Shown here one piece after another: positions 62,459 through 64,000 of a stretch of 64,000 bases of DNA. Source of the stretch: Hongsoonwoonella zoysiae (GTDB taxonomy: Bacteria > Pseudomonadota > Alphaproteobacteria > Rhizobiales > Stappiaceae). Each line of letters opens with the position of its first letter. The stretch's first letter is position 1. The stretch covers positions 806,001 to 870,000 of the forward strand of contig NZ_JABRXF010000002.1 in NCBI RefSeq assembly GCF_013266695.1. The letters are read 5' to 3'. The translations under genes and the position numbers were made by a program. The notes under the pieces are model-generated. The model worked only from the letters and a program-made list of their open reading frames with translations. It did no database searches and had not been told where the DNA came from.

Positions 62459-63562
62459 ATGCGTATCAAGTTTTCCTATCTCCTCGCAGCCGGGCTGACT
62501 GCCGCCGTGGCGGGCTGGATGCTGACGGGCCAGACGATCGTCGCCGGCGCCGGCGACAATGAGAATTCCACGCCCCCTCCCGCCGAGCGCAAGGCGGAAA
62601 ACGGCGATGACCCCTTTGCCGTGCGCGTCAGGTCGATTGTCGCCGAGCCGCGCCATGCGGAGCTTGAAATCCGTGGCCGCACCGAGGCCGAAGCCCGCGT
62701 CATGGTGCGTGCGGAAACGTCTGCCCGTGTCGTCGAACGTCCGGCAACGGAAGGCGCAAGCGTCGAGCCGGGCGAGATCCTTTGTGTTCTGGATCGCGGC
62801 ACGCGCGAGGCACGGGTCATGGAATTCGAAGCAGCACTCGCCCAGGCCGAATTGGACCACAACGCATCGTCCAGCCTGAGTTCGAAGGGCTTCGCAGCAC
62901 AAACGCGGGTCGCCGCGCTGAAGGCGGCGCGCGATGCCGCTGAAGCACGCCTAAAGGAAGCAAAGCTCGAACTCGAAAGGACGGTTATCAAGGCACCTGT
63001 AGCAGGGCGTCTTGAAAGCCCGATGGCCGAGGTCGGCACTACATTGGAAATTGGCGACACTTGCGCTGCTATCGTCGATGCCGATCCTATGCTGGCGATC
63101 GGGCAAGTGTCGGAGCGCAACATCGGTGCGCTCAAGCTTGGCCAGGAAGCCACTGTGGAACTCGTCACAGGCCAGACTGTCGACGGGAAGGTGCGCTATA
63201 TCGCGCCTTCGGCCGATCCTGACACGCGCACCTTCCGCGTCGAGATCGAAATCCCGAATTCCGACGGCACTATCCTTGACGGCATCACCGTGCTCGCGCG
63301 CCTGCCGCTCGATGCCGGCAAGGCCCACAGGATTTCTCCATCGACCCTGACGTTGAACGATGAAGGCGTCGTCGGCCTTCGAACGGTCAATGACGATAAC
63401 AGCGTCGAATTCATACCCGTGGAGATCCTCGGCGGCGATACGAAGGGTCTTTGGGTCAGCGGCCTGCCGGAGACGGTACGCGTCATTACCGTCGGGCAGG
63501 ATTACGTGATTGAGGGCCAGACCGTTCAACCGATCGTCGAAACCGCCGAGGTGTCGCAATGA
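62459..63562 (+). CDS. RND efflux periplasmic adaptor subunit
   Basis: 367 residues from ATG 62459, with CGGAGAG upstream. An N-terminal membrane anchor (YLLAAGLTAAVAGWMLTG) without a lipobox Cys is followed by a hairpin and lipoyl-like halves (VVERPATEGASVEPGEILCV and VIKAPVAGRLESPMAEVG) and a barrel domain (DGKVRYIAPSADPDTRTFRV). It links the inner-membrane pump to an outer-membrane channel. The stop overlaps the pump gene (ATGA). Confidence 0.93.
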   Translation: MRIKFSYLLAAGLTAAVAGWMLTGQTIVAGAGDNENSTPPPAERKAENGDDPFAVRVRSIVAEPRHAELEIRGRTEAEARVMVRAETSARVVERPATEGASVEPGEILCVLDRGTREARVMEFEAALAQAELDHNASSSLSSKGFAAQTRVAALKAARDAAEARLKEAKLELERTVIKAPVAGRLESPMAEVGTTLEIGDTCAAIVDADPMLAIGQVSERNIGALKLGQEATVELVTGQTVDGKVRYIAPSADPDTRTFRVEIEIPNSDGTILDGITVLARLPLDAGKAHRISPSTLTLNDEGVVGLRTVNDDNSVEFIPVEILGGDTKGLWVSGLPETVRVITVGQDYVIEGQTVQPIVETAEVSQ

Positions 63563-64000
63563 TTGCCATGCTTGAGGGCATATTGCGGCGGCCGAAAACG
63601 GTCTTTGTCCTTATGGTCGCGCTGGTTGCCGCCGGAGTGTTCACCTACATCTCGATCCCGAAGGAAGACAGCCCAGACATCGACGTTCCGGTCTTCTACA
63701 TCTCGATCGCCCAGCAAGGGATATCGCCGGAAGATTCCGAGCGGCTGCTTGTTAGGCCGATGGAGACGGAGCTTCGCGGCCTTGACGGATTGAAGGAAAT
63801 CACCGCAATCGCCTCCGAAGGCCATGCCGGCATCGTGCTGGAGTTCGACATTTCCTTCGATAAAGACGAAGCGCTGGCGGACGTCCGCGACAAGGTCGAC
63901 CAGGCCAAGGCGGATCTGCCCGAAGAGGCTGAAGAGCCTACCATTCAGGAAACGAACTTCGCTCTTCTGCCGACGATAACAGTCGCTCTATCGGGCGACG
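63559..64000 (+). CDS. RND efflux pump inner-membrane subunit (HAE1-like), truncated by the right edge
   Basis: 147 codons are visible; the full protein would be about 1,030 residues. The N-terminus shows the first helix RPKTVFVLMVALVAAGVFTY and the start of the porter domain (SIPKEDSPDIDVPVFYISIA, PMETELRGLDGLKEITAIAS). It exports drugs or lipophilic compounds with proton antiport. Substrate not predictable here. Confidence 0.92.
   Translation, partial: MIAMLEGILRRPKTVFVLMVALVAAGVFTYISIPKEDSPDIDVPVFYISIAQQGISPEDSERLLVRPMETELRGLDGLKEITAIASEGHAGIVLEFDISFDKDEALADVRDKVDQAKADLPEEAEEPTIQETNFALLPTITVALSGD

Overview
The window is GC-rich, densely packed chromosomal DNA that reads as an alphaproteobacterium of the Hyphomicrobiales (Rhizobiales), most likely a Rhizobiaceae-like genus. 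This rests on protein similarity recognised by eye and on gene neighbourhoods familiar from rhizobia (guaA, rsmB-type methyltransferase and guaB close together; rlmE beside a Ppx/GppA phosphatase with a long basic N-terminus; two separate paa clusters). No rRNA operon, CRISPR array or intact mobile element was seen. One tRNA is present.

Layout. (1) 1-4.6 kb: two paralogous FAD enzymes of the dimethylglycine/sarcosine dehydrogenase type, with a DeoR-type regulator between them. (2) 4.6-15.1 kb: housekeeping block with GMP synthase, a MarR regulator, a TPR protein, an RsmB-type rRNA methyltransferase, IMP dehydrogenase, an MFS exporter, RlmE and a Ppx/GppA phosphatase. (3) 15.3-24.1 kb: tRNA-Gln(CTG), then a decaying accessory region. 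It holds an aminotransferase with a frameshifted RidA partner and a LysR gene with an internal stop. Next come an IS630 transposase tail joined to the start of a TAXI-type TRAP receptor gene, a GlxA-type regulator, a D-2-hydroxyacid dehydrogenase/DJ-1 pair, a 5'-truncated N-formylglutamate amidohydrolase gene and a 30-codon stub of a four-carbon acid sugar kinase. An MBL hydrolase and an aldo/keto reductase close it. Two nearly identical 36-bp imperfect palindromes bracket the GlxA-side genes. (4) 24.2-28.9 kb: an isopropylmalate-dehydrogenase-like enzyme, a Gfo/Idh/MocA oxidoreductase and a GntR regulator in one operon, then a tandem universal stress protein and an HhH DNA-glycosylase-like protein.

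(5) 28.9-38.8 kb: one minus-strand run of twelve genes, read from 38.8 kb downward: solute-binding protein, two permeases, a 64-residue membrane protein, two ATPases, DhaL, DhaM, HPr, enzyme I, an HTH protein and DhaK. It joins ABC uptake to PEP-driven dihydroxyacetone phosphorylation, with a private phosphorelay split over three genes. (6) 38.8-41.1 kb: a long non-coding gap, an SPW membrane protein and an ornithine-cyclodeaminase-family reductase.

(7) 41.3-59.9 kb: phenylacetate catabolism. paaN and a complete branched-chain-type ABC importer run leftward. paaG, paaI, paaK and paaR run rightward. A PaaR-type operator lies between them. A second block, paaABCDE with paaX upstream, encodes the phenylacetyl-CoA epoxidase. 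Between the blocks lie a YHS protein, a cyclase/TolB-like/TPR fusion, an intact RidA and an EamA transporter. paaF, paaH, paaJ and paaZ are not in the window. (8) 60.1-64.0 kb: a PuuE-type deacetylase, a small membrane protein and a PadR-RND efflux operon that runs off the right edge. All identifications are by eye without database searches.
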